Notes: a model not told the origin generated them from the sequence alone. A DNA stretch of 64,000 bases from Alloprevotella sp. (GCA_017476545.1 JAFUZP010000014.1:1-64000), one strand, 5' to 3'; shown: positions 27,075 to 36,886, counted from the first letter of the stretch. Program-made: numbers and translations.

Positions 27075-28067
27075 TCACTTCCCCCGCTTCTGCAAAAGGA
27101 AGCGCTGCCAGCGGAGGAGTAGGGAGAAGCTGGGGAGGTAAAGCAGTGAGGGGCGCATGGGCCAGCGGAGGCGGAGGGGGCGGATGTTGGCGTGGGCCCG
27201 CTGCAGGCGGAGGTATATTTGACTGCGCTCCTGCGGGCTGAAGGCTCCGCCATCGGTCAGGTACAGGCGAAGTAGGCCGATGTAGTTGCCCCAGACGTAG
27301 CGCTCGCAGCGGCGGAGCGTATCGCCGTCCGCACTGGCCTGTGTGAGCTGCTGGCGCAGGGAATCGTTGGCTTCGAGGAAGTCAAAGCGGTTCGGGCTTA
27401 GGCGGTGGGTAGCGCTTTGGTCGTGCTGGCGGTAGTAATAAACGGCGTGGCTGAGGGCTACACGACGGCTGTGCAGGTAGTGCAGGCGGCAGGTGTTGTC
27501 ATCGGCGTAGGTGCGGACGCAGGTGTCGTAGGGTAGACGGCGGTGGAGGCTGGTGCGCACGGCGTTGTAACCATGTAGCCGCCAGTCGATACTTAGGGCG
27601 CAGGCCTCCTTCCCGCTGAGGGTGGGTGCGGGGCTGTCCACGTGGGTTTGGAGGAGGTGTTCGTAGCTGTCGTCGCTCTCCTGCCGCCCGCCGTAGTCGC
27701 GCACGAGCCGTAGGGCTACGGTGTCCGCCTCCGCCGCTTCCGTGTAGGCTCGCCAGATGAGCTCAATAGCATCGTCGGCAAGCCAATCGTCGGCATCGAG
27801 CATCATGGTCAGTTCGCCCCGCGCCTCGCTGAGCCCCAGGTTGCGCGCCGCGCCCTGCCCGCTGTTTCTAGGCGTTTGGAGGACGCGGATGCGGGAGTCG
27901 CGGGCGGCGTATTCGCGGAGCAGGGCGAGCGTTTCGTCCGTGGAGCAGTCGTCAATGCAGATCGCCTCGAAGGCGGGCTCCGTCTGGCGTAGTAGGGATC
28001 CGAGGCACTGCAGCAGGAAGGGTGCGGCGTTATAGGCGGCGATGAGGATGCTGACTTTAGGCTTCAT
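27075..28067 (-). CDS. Family 2 glycosyltransferase
   Basis: A 330-residue GT-A transferase with VSILIAAYNAAPFLLQCL, CIDDCSTDETLALL, a metal motif LDADDWLAD near residue 93 and a C-terminal helical region rich in Arg. It resembles capsular/LPS transferases such as WcaA-type GT2. The gene overlaps the 3' end of the upstream flippase by 11 nt, so the pair forms one minus-strand unit. It is a small glycan module separate from the main locus. Donor and acceptor are unknown. Confidence 0.85.
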   Translation of the reverse strand: MKPKVSILIAAYNAAPFLLQCLGSLLRQTEPAFEAICIDDCSTDETLALLREYAARDSRIRVLQTPRNSGQGAARNLGLSEARGELTMMLDADDWLADDAIELIWRAYTEAAEADTVALRLVRDYGGRQESDDSYEHLLQTHVDSPAPTLSGKEACALSIDWRLHGYNAVRTSLHRRLPYDTCVRTYADDNTCRLHYLHSRRVALSHAVYYYRQHDQSATHRLSPNRFDFLEANDSLRQQLTQASADGDTLRRCERYVWGNYIGLLRLYLTDGGAFSPQERSQIYLRLQRAHANIRPLRLRWPMRPSLLYLPSFSLLLRWQRFLLQKRGK

Positions 28068-29559
28068 GGCGGGGACGGGTAAGTTTTTCCTTCAGTTTCT
28101 CCAGCTTGGCTGTCACGGCTGTTTCGTGGCGGAGTAGCCGCCAAGAGAGGGCGACGCTCAGCGCGGCGGTGACGCTTCCTACCAAAGCCTTGGGCACGGG
28201 GGCGAGCCATGCGGTGGCGAGGAGGCTTGCGGATAGCAGCGCGTACTGGGCGGCGGCGCGGCGCAGTGTGCTCCCCTCAAAGTGGAAACCGTAGCGGAAG
28301 CGGTAAACTGTTGATACAGCGAGGAGGTCGAACAGGTGGGCGAATGACAGCCCGAGGCCTGCCCCGACCAGTCCCCGGTAGTAGTAGCCGGCCATAACGC
28401 TGAGGACGTAAACGGTGTCGTAGAGAGCCTCCATCCCAAGGTAAACGAACGAGTCGCCGCGTGCCAGCGGGAGGTAAGAGATGGGGGCATAGACGGCCTT
28501 GAAGAACATGTAGCTCATCGCACATATCGCCATCGGGATTACCAGCAGGAACTTCTCGGAGTAGAGCAGGGGGACGAGTACGGGCAGGAAGAGCGTGAAG
28601 AGGATGAGGAAAGGCCCCATGAGAAGCACGAGTACGTCTATCTGCCGATTGATGGTTGTGTTGCGCCGTGTCAAATCTTCGCCCGTGGCGGAGAGGCGCG
28701 GGAAATAGTCGGCATCCATGGATGCGAATATCAGTCGCGCGTAGGAGACAATGAGCGTGAATCCTGCGCCGTAGAGGCCTACAGCATGGGGCGAACTCGT
28801 GCGGGCGATGCTGGCGGTGATAATCATGTCCGCCCCGCTACCGAGCAGACCGGCCAGGATGAACGCGCTGCCAAGCTTTATCATATGTCCGCCCCGGCGG
28901 AGCAGGTTCATACTGCGCAGGCCGACACGGTAGGGAAAGTCGCGTGTAGTGGCATGGAGGTTGAGCAGGAGCGTGGCAGCCGTTGTCGTGAGTAACACGG
29001 GGAGGATGCCGTGGATGTCCAGCTGCCAGTAGATAAGGATTGTGAGGGCGGTTGTCAGTACGGCGGACACGGCGGAAACGGCCGCCATGCGGCGTAGCCG
29101 CTGCAGGCCCTTAAGGATGGCGAGTTCCCCGCCGAGGAATGTCAGCATGAACACCATGGGCGAGAGCAGCACGAAGCCGCGCGTCGTGTGGTGGCTACCG
29201 AGCATCTGCTGGCTCAGTACCGGGGCGAAAGCTGCGCAAGTGAGCATCCCGAAGATGGCAGTTATCAGGGTCCAGCTGCGGATAAGCTTGATGTACTGCT
29301 CCAGTGCCTGCCGCTCGCCGCGTTCATTGAGCTCTGCCAACCGGCGTACCGCACTGAAAGCGATGCCGAAGTTCGTCGTATTTCCGATGAACTCCGCCGC
29401 TTTCGTATATACGAGTACGACACCCATTCCCCATGGCCCGATAAAGAGTGCCGTGAACTTGTTGCGGATGACGGCCATCAGGATGTAGATGACCTGCACG
29501 CCGCCTAAGAGCCCCGTGTACTTCAGGATATGGTTGTATGAGTTGTCTTTCTTCAGCAC
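28057..29559 (-). CDS. Second polysaccharide flippase (WzxE/O-antigen translocase-like)
   Basis: A 500-residue polytopic protein of the MATE/Wzx superfamily with about 12-14 helices. It begins NHILKYTGLLGGVQVIYILM with FIGPWGMGVVLVYTKA, the pattern of WzxE/RfbX O-antigen translocases. It would flip a lipid-linked oligosaccharide, perhaps the one extended by its partner transferase. The start is GTG 29559, 11 nt after the dGTPase stop, so it is probably cotranscribed with dgt. The C-terminal tail (about 20 residues) is charged. It differs in sequence type from the flippase at 523. Confidence 0.85.
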   Translation of the reverse strand: MLKKDNSYNHILKYTGLLGGVQVIYILMAVIRNKFTALFIGPWGMGVVLVYTKAAEFIGNTTNFGIAFSAVRRLAELNERGERQALEQYIKLIRSWTLITAIFGMLTCAAFAPVLSQQMLGSHHTTRGFVLLSPMVFMLTFLGGELAILKGLQRLRRMAAVSAVSAVLTTALTILIYWQLDIHGILPVLLTTTAATLLLNLHATTRDFPYRVGLRSMNLLRRGGHMIKLGSAFILAGLLGSGADMIITASIARTSSPHAVGLYGAGFTLIVSYARLIFASMDADYFPRLSATGEDLTRRNTTINRQIDVLVLLMGPFLILFTLFLPVLVPLLYSEKFLLVIPMAICAMSYMFFKAVYAPISYLPLARGDSFVYLGMEALYDTVYVLSVMAGYYYRGLVGAGLGLSFAHLFDLLAVSTVYRFRYGFHFEGSTLRRAAAQYALLSASLLATAWLAPVPKALVGSVTAALSVALSWRLLRHETAVTAKLEKLKEKLTRPRHEA

Positions 29560-29570
29560 GGTGGGTGGGG

Positions 29571-30893
29571 TTATACCATGGGGAGGCTATGTCCGCTAAT
29601 CTTGCGGTAGAGATCGAGGGCGAAGACATCGGTCATACCGCTCAGGTAATCTAACACGGCCATGATGCGGACGCAGAGGTCCTCGTCCCGCAGCTCGTAC
29701 TGCGCGCTGGCCTGTCCGAGGAGGAGTTTGCTGTAAGCCTTGTCGGGGGAGATGACGGCCTCGGTCATCAGTTTGAGCAGCGTATATATGATGTGGTAGC
29801 CTGCCAGTTCGTTGTCCAGCACTGCCTTGCTGTTGTAGATACGCGCGATGGCTGTCTGTTCGCAGCGGCGGTAAGCCTCTTGCAATCGCTGGGGGATGTG
29901 CTGGATGAGGCTTCCTTCAAAAGTGGCGTCCAGCAGTTTGTCCTCATTCTCCATGAAGACTTGCACGCAGGCCTGCTCCAGTGCGTTGATAACACTGGAG
30001 CGGTAGTAAACCACTTGGTCGTTGAAGTCGGTCACGGAGGGGTAGGCGTTGCGCAACTTATGCTGCGTCGGTTCATCGAAGAAACCGAGGAGGAGGTCCT
30101 CCGTCTCCGCATCGGAGAGCAGGCGCAGCTTGTGTGCGTCCTCAATGTCCATGATCTGGTAGCAAATATCGTCCGCTGCCTCGACAAGATAGACGAAGGG
30201 ATGGCGCGCCCACTGCAGGGGGCATCCCTCCAGTTGCGGTATGCCCAGTTCGCTGGCTATGCGGGCGTAATCCCCAGCCTCAGACTGGAAGAATCCGAAC
30301 TTGGACTTGGTGCAGTGCGTGGAGGGATAAGGGTATTTTACGATGGATGCGAGCGTGGAGTAGGTCATGACGAAGCCGCCGCGCCGGTGACCGTTGAACT
30401 GGTGTGTGAGGAGGCGGAAGGCGTTCGCATTGCCGTCAAAGTGGATGAGGTCCGTCCATATCCGTGCTAACGGCTCTTGCAGTGCTTTCCCTTCCCCTTC
30501 GGAGAAGAAACTGCGGATGGCGCGTTCGCCGCTATGTCCGAAGGGGGGGTTTCCCATGTCGTGGGCGAGGCAGGCCGCACTGACGATGGCACCGATTTCC
30601 CCGAAGCCGTCGCCGGTTACCAGTTCAGGATGCCGGCGGGCCAGTTCGCGCGCCACATCCGTGCCGAGTGAACGGCCGACGCTGGACACTTCAAGGCTGT
30701 GCGTCAGGCGATTGTGTACGAATATGCTGCCCGGCAGAGGGAATACTTGCGTCTTGTTCTGCATCCGGCGGAACGCGGAAGAGAAAATAAGGCGGTCGAA
30801 GTCGCGCTGGAATTCCGTGCGCCACTCGTCCAAAACGCGGTGTTCCTCCTCTTTACCAAGCCGTTTGTAGGATATGAGTTGTTTCCAATTCAC
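29571..30893 (-). CDS. dgt: Deoxyguanosinetriphosphate triphosphohydrolase (HD domain)
   Basis: A 440-residue HD-superfamily phosphohydrolase. RTEFQRDFDRLIFSSAFRR and NKTQVFPLPG at the start, NRLTHSLEVSSVGR, then CLAHDMGNPPFGH near residue 105, where the His-Asp pair binds metal, and later EAADDICYQIMDIEDA. It splits dGTP (or other dNTPs) into the nucleoside and triphosphate. I chose GTG 30893: it gives the usual family start (MNWKQLISYKR), and the TATCTTTG box at 30918-30925 lies just upstream. Divergent from dut, another dNTP-pool enzyme. It belongs to the larger dgt subgroup rather than the short YfbR type. Confidence 0.93.
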   Translation of the reverse strand: MNWKQLISYKRLGKEEEHRVLDEWRTEFQRDFDRLIFSSAFRRMQNKTQVFPLPGSIFVHNRLTHSLEVSSVGRSLGTDVARELARRHPELVTGDGFGEIGAIVSAACLAHDMGNPPFGHSGERAIRSFFSEGEGKALQEPLARIWTDLIHFDGNANAFRLLTHQFNGHRRGGFVMTYSTLASIVKYPYPSTHCTKSKFGFFQSEAGDYARIASELGIPQLEGCPLQWARHPFVYLVEAADDICYQIMDIEDAHKLRLLSDAETEDLLLGFFDEPTQHKLRNAYPSVTDFNDQVVYYRSSVINALEQACVQVFMENEDKLLDATFEGSLIQHIPQRLQEAYRRCEQTAIARIYNSKAVLDNELAGYHIIYTLLKLMTEAVISPDKAYSKLLLGQASAQYELRDEDLCVRIMAVLDYLSGMTDVFALDLYRKISGHSLPMV

Positions 30894-30917
30894 GGTAAAG
30901 TTTCTTTTATTGCGTGG

Positions 30918-30925
30918 CAAAGATA
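30918..30925 (-). promoter_or_regulatory. -7 promoter element of dgt
   Basis: TATCTTTG on the minus strand, about 25 bp before GTG 30893. The -33 box is not clear. The opposing dut -7 candidate, TAATTTCG (30991-30998, plus strand), lies about 65 bp away, so the two genes share a compact divergent promoter region. Confidence 0.6.
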
Positions 30926-31020
30926 CACGAAATTTGCGTGCGCTTTGACGTTTTTCCCCAAAAACTGCCCCGTGATTGCGCGCTTTTCTGTAATTTCGCA
31001 CTCAAACAGGAAAATCTATT

Positions 31021-31455
31021 ATGGAAGTTAAGATAAAGAATTGCTCGCGCCACGCATTGCCGCAGTACGAGACACCGCTGAGTGCTGGGATGGATTTGCG
31101 CGCCAACCTTGACGCGCCGCTCACGCTTGCCCCGCTGGAACGCAAACTTATACCGACAGGACTGTTCATCGCCCTGCCGCCCGGCTACGAAGCACAGGTA
31201 CGGCCACGTTCCGGTCTTGCGTTAAAGAAGGGCATCGGAGTGCTCAACAGCCCCGGCACGATTGACGCGGATTATCGTGGGGAGATAGGGGTCATTCTCG
31301 TGAATCTGTCCCAGGAGGATTTCACGGTGCACGACGGAGACCGCATTGCGCAGATGGTCGTGGCGCGCCACGAGCGGGTTTGCTGGGAGATAGCCGCCGA
31401 GTTGGATGAGACGGCGCGCGGTGCGGGCGGATTCGGACACACAGGAAAGGAATAA
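31021..31455 (+). CDS. dut: dUTP diphosphatase
   Basis: A 144-residue trimeric dUTPase with all five family motifs in order: AGMDLRA near residue 23, [10 protein letters not shown] near 62, [14 protein letters not shown] near 79, GDRIAQMVV near 105 and the C-terminal P-loop-like [10 protein letters not shown] near 131. It hydrolyses dUTP to dUMP and pyrophosphate, keeping uracil out of DNA and supplying dTMP synthesis. It heads a five-gene run (dut, TPR, DUF4292, EnvC-like, antiporter), with 7 nt to the next start. Confidence 0.95.
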   Translation: MEVKIKNCSRHALPQYETPLSAGMDLRANLDAPLTLAPLERKLIPTGLFIALPPGYEAQVRPRSGLALKKGIGVLNSPGTIDADYRGEIGVILVNLSQEDFTVHDGDRIAQMVVARHERVCWEIAAELDETARGAGGFGHTGKE

Positions 31456-31462
31456 CTGCCGG

Positions 31463-33277
31463 ATGCGACGCTGCACCATATATATATATGAGCGTGCGGT
31501 CGGGGCGGGACTGGTTCTCGCCTTGGCCTTGGTTTCACTTTGTGCCTGTATGGAGCCGGGGCACGGGGTGGCGGCATCCGGTGTTGTGCAGCCGCAGATC
31601 CGCCTTACGCCAGCGCAGCAGTTGCGCTTCAATGAGTACTACCTTGCTTCCGTCCTGAGGCGTGAGAAGGAGGAGTACGATGCGGCCTACGAATTGCTTG
31701 AGCGGGCGTTGGCACTCAACCCGACCGCGCCGGAAGCGTTGTTCGATATGGCCATGTTGCGCTTCAGTATGGGGGGCATGATGGACAGCCGGAGCCTCGC
31801 TGTCGGCGACAGCCTGTTGCGCCAGGCCGTAGCGTTCGCACCGGGAAATAAATACTACAAGGAAACGTTGGGTAACCTGCTTGTCTCGAAAGGGCAATTC
31901 AGGGAGGCCGCCGCTGTGTACGAGGAACTCGTGGGCCAGGGGCCGGCTTCATCCGAAATGCTGTACAGGTTGATGCGGCTTTATGAGCAGTCGCAGGACT
32001 ACGAGGCGGCCATCCGCACCATCAGCCGCCTGGAAGAGCGGGAGGGAGCGGACGAGTCGCTGACCATGGAGAAACTTCAGAACTATTTGGCTATAGAGGA
32101 TTCGGCCGGTGCCGTCCGCCTTGTGGAGAATTTATGCGCAGAGAATCCCAACGTCTCGCGCTATAAAATCATTTTGGGACAGCTGTACTACATGCGTCCG
32201 GGGCGCGAGGAGTACGGCTTTGCCATTATTGACAGCGTGATGGCCGTAGAGCCCGACAATTATTATGGGCAGTTAGCGTATTACTATTACTATGCTTCGC
32301 AGAAACAGGACTCCCTGGCACAGCGACAGCAGGAGCGCATCATTCTTAACCCGGCCACGCCTTCGGACGTTCGGGTGGGAATGTTGCAACAGAAGGCTGC
32401 GGCGGCCCTGACTGCTGGAGGGGACACGCTTGGTGTCTTGAGGCTCATGCGTGCGGCACTGGAACTGCCGCAGGCGGATGCCGCCCTTGGGGGGCTTTGC
32501 GCTTCCTTCATGGCGGCCAACTTAGGTATGCCGGCCGATTCGCTTCTACCCGTCATGGACAAGATTTTGGAGGTGGAGCCGGACAATTCCCGGGCGCGGC
32601 TAACGAAGTTGCAGGCACTGCTTTTCCAGGATAGGGTAGAGCAGGTGCTTGCATTTTGCAGGGAGAGCCAGCTTTACTGCCCCGACGTGCTCGCTTTCTA
32701 CTACTTCGAGGGGATGAACGCGATGCGCCTTGACCGCCAAGATGAGGCCCTCGCGGCTTTGCAGCAGGGCGTGAAGCAGGCGGCCGACTCGTCAGACCCG
32801 GAACTCGTAGCGGACGTGTACAGCCTCCTTGGTGACCTGTTGCATGAAGACGGACGGAACGATGAGGCTTTTGCTGCCTATGATAAGGCACTCCAACTAC
32901 AGCCCTCCAACGTATTGGTACTGAACAATTACGCTTATTTCCTCTCACTTGAGGGAAAGGAACTGGACAAGGCGGTGGAAATGAGCCGGCAGGCAGTGGA
33001 TGCGGAACCGCAGAACGCAACCTACCTGGATACCTATGCGTGGTGTCTTTATAGCAATGGCGAGTACCAGCAGGCACGCATTTATATTGACGAAGCCCTC
33101 AAATATATGGATGCGGAGGCGGGGAAAGACGTTTACTACGACCACGCCGGAGACATCTATTACTTCTGCAAGGAGACAGCGGAGGCATTGGTGTACTGGA
33201 AGGAGGCCCTGCGTGTTACAGAGGATGCCGACCTCCGCCAGAAACTGAAGCGGAAGATACAATGGCGTAAGCCGTAA
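31463..33277 (+). CDS. TPR-repeat lipoprotein
   Basis: A 604-residue lipoprotein. After a short n-region (MRRCTIYIYERA) comes a hydrophobic stretch ending in LVSLCAC, the likely lipidated Cys near residue 30. The rest is a solenoid of tetratricopeptide repeats, such as EKEEYDAAYELLERALALNP, ending with clear repeats near residues 470-590. It probably acts as a scaffold at the inner face of the outer membrane. I chose ATG 31463; the ORF extends upstream inside dut without a start. Codons 6-9 lie in an (AT)6 tract (31478-31489), a possible frameshift hotspot. The dut-TPR-DUF4292-EnvC order is conserved in Bacteroidales, from memory. Confidence 0.85.
   Translation: MRRCTIYIYERAVGAGLVLALALVSLCACMEPGHGVAASGVVQPQIRLTPAQQLRFNEYYLASVLRREKEEYDAAYELLERALALNPTAPEALFDMAMLRFSMGGMMDSRSLAVGDSLLRQAVAFAPGNKYYKETLGNLLVSKGQFREAAAVYEELVGQGPASSEMLYRLMRLYEQSQDYEAAIRTISRLEEREGADESLTMEKLQNYLAIEDSAGAVRLVENLCAENPNVSRYKIILGQLYYMRPGREEYGFAIIDSVMAVEPDNYYGQLAYYYYYASQKQDSLAQRQQERIILNPATPSDVRVGMLQQKAAAALTAGGDTLGVLRLMRAALELPQADAALGGLCASFMAANLGMPADSLLPVMDKILEVEPDNSRARLTKLQALLFQDRVEQVLAFCRESQLYCPDVLAFYYFEGMNAMRLDRQDEALAALQQGVKQAADSSDPELVADVYSLLGDLLHEDGRNDEAFAAYDKALQLQPSNVLVLNNYAYFLSLEGKELDKAVEMSRQAVDAEPQNATYLDTYAWCLYSNGEYQQARIYIDEALKYMDAEAGKDVYYDHAGDIYYFCKETAEALVYWKEALRVTEDADLRQKLKRKIQWRKP
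31478..31489 (+). repeat. (AT)6 tract in the signal peptide of the TPR lipoprotein
   Basis: Twelve bases of alternating A and T start 15 nt after the start codon and encode Ile-Tyr-Ile-Tyr. A change of one unit would shift the frame before the lipidated Cys. Confidence 0.65.
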
Positions 33278-33291
33278 TCAAAGGAAAAGAT

Positions 33292-34140
33292 ATGAAGCAC
33301 TACAAAAACCTGATAGCGGCCTGCGCCTTGTTGGTGGCCACGTCCTGCGGAACGCATAAGCCGGTTGTGAATCCGGGCACGCCCACCACGGCCGTCGAGG
33401 ATGCCGCAATGGCTTACAAACGGCAGGTGCAGGCAAACCGCCAGACGGCTGCTGCGCTGACAGCCCGCCTTGGCGTGAATTTGCAGTACGGTGACAAGAG
33501 CGTTTCCTGCAACGGCCATCTGCGTATGAAGCGCGGCGATGTCATCCAGCTCTCCCTTACGTTGCCCTTAATCGGTACGGAGGTGGGTCGCCTCGAGTGT
33601 ACGCCCGCCGAAGTCCTCATCGTAGATAGAATTAACAAACAGTACGTGCGGGCTACTTACGGGCAGGTGCAGTTCCTTGCCCAGGCCGGTCTGGATTTCT
33701 ATGCCTTGCAGGCGCTTCTCTGGAACGAGCTGTTTGTTCCCGGTAGCAGCGAGGTCGTCAGCCATCTGGGACGCTTCCGTTCCTCGGCAAGCGGCAGTTA
33801 TACGCTCCTCGCCCTGACAGACGCACCCCGTTTGGAGTACGACTTCCTGACGCAGACCTCGTCAGCCCGTATTGAGCGGGTGAATGTCCGTAGCAAGTCG
33901 GCTGGCGAGAAGGGCGAACTGGTTTGTAAGTATGCGGACTTCGCTACAGTTTCCGGGAAGCCTTTTCCCGCTACGGTTTCCCTACAGATCAAGGACCTCG
34001 GCAAGGACTTCGGGTTGAACCTCAGCCTGTCACGCATCAATAATAGTACGGACTGGGAAACGCGCACGACGCTTTCCGCCAAGTACCGGCAGCGTACGCC
34101 CGAGGAAATACTGGGCCAGTTGGTGAACATTGCGGGCTGA
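33292..34140 (+). CDS. DUF4292 lipoprotein (LolB-like)
   Basis: A 282-residue protein with a lipoprotein signal (MKHYKNLIAACALLVATSCG, Cys near residue 19) followed by a half-barrel domain: LGVNLQYGDKSVSCNGHLRM, then LSLTLPLIGTEVGRLECTP and IVDRINKQYV. This is the DUF4292 pattern, which resembles the lipid-binding fold of LolB/LolA. A role in carrying or inserting outer-membrane lipoproteins or lipids is plausible but not proven. It lies between the TPR lipoprotein (14 nt) and the EnvC-like gene (31 nt), consistent with a cell-envelope module. No Asp/Glu-rich surface-export signal follows the Cys. Confidence 0.82.
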   Translation: MKHYKNLIAACALLVATSCGTHKPVVNPGTPTTAVEDAAMAYKRQVQANRQTAAALTARLGVNLQYGDKSVSCNGHLRMKRGDVIQLSLTLPLIGTEVGRLECTPAEVLIVDRINKQYVRATYGQVQFLAQAGLDFYALQALLWNELFVPGSSEVVSHLGRFRSSASGSYTLLALTDAPRLEYDFLTQTSSARIERVNVRSKSAGEKGELVCKYADFATVSGKPFPATVSLQIKDLGKDFGLNLSLSRINNSTDWETRTTLSAKYRQRTPEEILGQLVNIAG

Positions 34141-34171
34141 AATAAGATTAAGTATAGCAGAAGGTAAAGAT

Positions 34172-35560
34172 ATGCGCAAGTGGTTACTCCTCCTGTCCCT
34201 GTTGTTGCCCGGTACGGGCGCATGGGCTCAGACAAAGCAGATTAACACGCTGAAGAATCAGAGCGCGGCCTTGCAGAAGCAGCTCCAAGAGTCGGAGAAG
34301 ATGCTCAATACGACGCGGAAGGATGTCGGCACACAACTGAACAACTTGGCCTTGCTCAATACGCAGATTGGGGAGCAGCAGAAATATGTGGACGGCATAG
34401 CCGGCGAGGTGGCGCGTCTGGGTGGTACGCTTGAAAATATGGAACGGGAACTCGCCGCCCTACAGACCGACCTTGCCGAATGTAAACGCAGGCACCACCG
34501 GGCGATGCTCTACATGTTCCGCAACCGCTCCTCGCAGACAGGTTGGATGTTCGTTCTTTCCGCTAAGGACTTCCGGCAAATGTACCGCCGCCTGCGCTAT
34601 GTCAGCGAGTACAGCAAGTTCCAGCGCATACAAGCGGATGCCATACGGGAGAAGGAGCGCGCTATACGGGAGAAGAAAGCCGAGATAATGGGGCTTAAGT
34701 CAGAGAAAGACGTGCTTCTTGCGGAGGGGAAGCGGCAGCAGGCCTCGCTCCAACAGAAGCAGGCGCAGCAGCAAGCTGTTGTTTCCGACCTCAACCGCCG
34801 GCAGGCGGAATTGCAGAAGAACATAGCCGCAGCACGCTCTAAGCAGGCCGCCCTTACGGCGCGTATTGACCAACTCGTGCAGGCGGAGATTGCCGCTGCC
34901 GAGAAACGGCGCAAGGCCGAAGAGGCTGCCCGCAAGAAACGCGAGGAGGCCGCTCGTAAGAAGCGTGAGGAAGAACGTCGCCAGGCTGAAGCGCGGCGTA
35001 AGCAGGAAGCGGCCCGCCAGCAACAGGCCAAGGGTAACCAGAACGCGAAAGGTAAGGGAAAGGCTATCGCTGCGGCAAAGACGAAGGCCGAGAGGACGGA
35101 GGAGCGGACGGCAACGCCGAAGTTCGCCGCGCCGGACAATACGGACCGCAAACTCAGCGGAGGCTTCGCGGCCAACAAGGGACGGCTTCCCGTACCCATT
35201 ACCGGTTCCTATGCCATCACCGCCCGCTATGGTAGTTACAACCCCATGAAGGGTGTCACGCTTGATAACAAGGGTATTAACATCACCGGACAGGCAGGCG
35301 CACAGGCCCGTTGCGTGTACGACGGAGAGGTGAGTGCTATCTTCACCGTTGCTGGCCTTTATAACGTCATCGTCCGCCACGGCAGTTACATGAGCGTTTA
35401 CTGTAACCTGAGCAGCGTTAGCGTGAAGCGCGGACAGCGTGTCAGCACGCGCCAGAGCCTCGGATCCGTAGCGCGCGACGCTTCCGGAGCCTATACGCTT
35501 CACTTCCAGCTGCGGCAGGAAACGGCGAAGCTCAACCCGGAGGCTTGGATAGGCCGCTGA
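34172..35560 (+). CDS. EnvC-like murein hydrolase activator
   Basis: A 462-residue protein. Signal peptide (residues 1-20, ending GAWAQ), a long coiled coil (about residues 22-260) ending in an Arg/Lys/Glu/Ala-rich stretch, a linker, and a C-terminal LytM/M23 domain from about 350. The catalytic zinc ligands look lost: the usual HPxxG...HxGxD region reads YNPMKGVTLDNKGINI and the final HxH is HFQ. As in E. coli EnvC, this predicts an activator of periplasmic amidases during division rather than a peptidase. I chose ATG 34172, which starts directly at the signal peptide. Confidence 0.88.
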   Translation: MRKWLLLLSLLLPGTGAWAQTKQINTLKNQSAALQKQLQESEKMLNTTRKDVGTQLNNLALLNTQIGEQQKYVDGIAGEVARLGGTLENMERELAALQTDLAECKRRHHRAMLYMFRNRSSQTGWMFVLSAKDFRQMYRRLRYVSEYSKFQRIQADAIREKERAIREKKAEIMGLKSEKDVLLAEGKRQQASLQQKQAQQQAVVSDLNRRQAELQKNIAAARSKQAALTARIDQLVQAEIAAAEKRRKAEEAARKKREEAARKKREEERRQAEARRKQEAARQQQAKGNQNAKGKGKAIAAAKTKAERTEERTATPKFAAPDNTDRKLSGGFAANKGRLPVPITGSYAITARYGSYNPMKGVTLDNKGINITGQAGAQARCVYDGEVSAIFTVAGLYNVIVRHGSYMSVYCNLSSVSVKRGQRVSTRQSLGSVARDASGAYTLHFQLRQETAKLNPEAWIGR

Positions 35561-35581
35561 CGGCACGTTTTATTTAGGGAT

Positions 35582-36886
35582 ATGCCCGCACGTAACGCCA
35601 TATTGAAGCGTAACGGACTCCTTGCGTTGAGCCCGCTGGCCGTGATGGTACTGCTTTTTGTGGTGCTCAGCCTTTTTTGCGGCGGCTTCTCCAAGGTGCC
35701 GCTCCTCGTGGTATTCCTCTGTACGTCCGCCTATGCGCTCACCACGCTGCGGGGAATGCGTCTGGAAGAGCGTATCCGTGTTTTTTCCGATGGCGCGGGC
35801 GCACCGGATCTCCTGCTGATGGTCTGGATTTTTATCCTTGCGGGTGCGTTCGCTTCCGCCGCGAAGGCGATGGGTGCCATTGATGCCGCAGTCGCCCTCT
35901 GCTTGTGGGTGCTGCCTGCTGGGATGCTGCTTCCGGGGCTTTTCCTTGCTGGCTGTTTTGTCAGTTTGTCTATAGGTACGAGTGTCGGAACCATCGTCGC
36001 GCTTGTTCCGGTCGCCGCCGGACTGGCCCAGCCGTCCGGTATGGCCATCGTCCTGCCCGTTGCAGCAGTTGTCAGCGGGGCGTTCTTTGGCGACAATCTT
36101 TCCTTTATCAGCGACACGACGGTTGTTGCAACACGGACGCAGGGCTGCCAGATGCGCGACAAGTTCCTGATGAATCTGCGCGTAGCCTTGCCTGCCGCGC
36201 TGCTGTCGTTGCTGGTGTACGCCGTTCTGGGTAGCGATACTTCTTCCTCCCCTGCCGTCAGCGAGGGGCATCCCGCATGGCTGGTGCTACCCTATGCCTG
36301 CGTGTTGGTGACGGCAGTGCTCGGACTGAACGTCGTCCTTGTGCTGGCGTTGGGCATTGTACTGACGGGACTGCTGGGTATCGGTAGCGGCGCTTTCGAC
36401 CTGCCGGGCTGGTTTGCCGCCCTCTGCGACGGCATAGGGGCGATGGGTGAACTCATCATTGTCTCTATGCTGGCGGGCGGTCTGTTGGCCGTGATGCGTC
36501 GTGGCGGCGGCATCACGTGGTTGATGCGACGGCTCACGCGCCATGTCCGCACACCCCGGGGCGCACAAATCAGCATAGCCGCTCTGGTGAGCCTGACGAA
36601 TGTCTGCACGGCCAACAACACCGTGGCCATCCTGAGTGTCGGTGCGCTGGCTCACGACATTTCGGTGCGCTTCGGCATCGACCCGAGGCGCACGGCAAGC
36701 GTCCTCGACAGTTTCTCCTGCGTCGTGCAAGGGCTGCTGCCCTACGGCGCACAGTTGCTAATAGCCGCCGGACTGTCGGGCGTGGCTCCCGGCGGGCTCA
36801 TCCCTTATCTCTCCTATCCCGCCTTGTTGGGGCTTTGTATGCTGGCGGCCATCCTTTGGCCGGGCCGCAGGAGAATTGTTTCCTGA
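35582..36886 (+). CDS. NhaC-family Na+/H+ antiporter
   Basis: A 434-residue membrane protein with about 11 helices. SIGTSVGTIVALVPVA near residue 130, SGAFFGDNLSFISDTTVVATRTQGC near 165 and a second re-entrant-like TNVCTANNTVAILSVGALA near 340 match the NhaC ion-transporter superfamily. It probably exchanges Na+ (or a coupled organic anion) for protons. It is the last gene of the dut operon, 21 nt after the EnvC-like gene, and converges on an outer-membrane protein gene. The substrate is inferred from the family only. Confidence 0.82.
   Translation: MPARNAILKRNGLLALSPLAVMVLLFVVLSLFCGGFSKVPLLVVFLCTSAYALTTLRGMRLEERIRVFSDGAGAPDLLLMVWIFILAGAFASAAKAMGAIDAAVALCLWVLPAGMLLPGLFLAGCFVSLSIGTSVGTIVALVPVAAGLAQPSGMAIVLPVAAVVSGAFFGDNLSFISDTTVVATRTQGCQMRDKFLMNLRVALPAALLSLLVYAVLGSDTSSSPAVSEGHPAWLVLPYACVLVTAVLGLNVVLVLALGIVLTGLLGIGSGAFDLPGWFAALCDGIGAMGELIIVSMLAGGLLAVMRRGGGITWLMRRLTRHVRTPRGAQISIAALVSLTNVCTANNTVAILSVGALAHDISVRFGIDPRRTASVLDSFSCVVQGLLPYGAQLLIAAGLSGVAPGGLIPYLSYPALLGLCMLAAILWPGRRRIVS

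Noticed and set aside
25157-27253. 698-codon open frame antisense to metG
   Set aside because: It overlaps the well-supported metG and the second-type repeat array, and it shows no recognisable domain.
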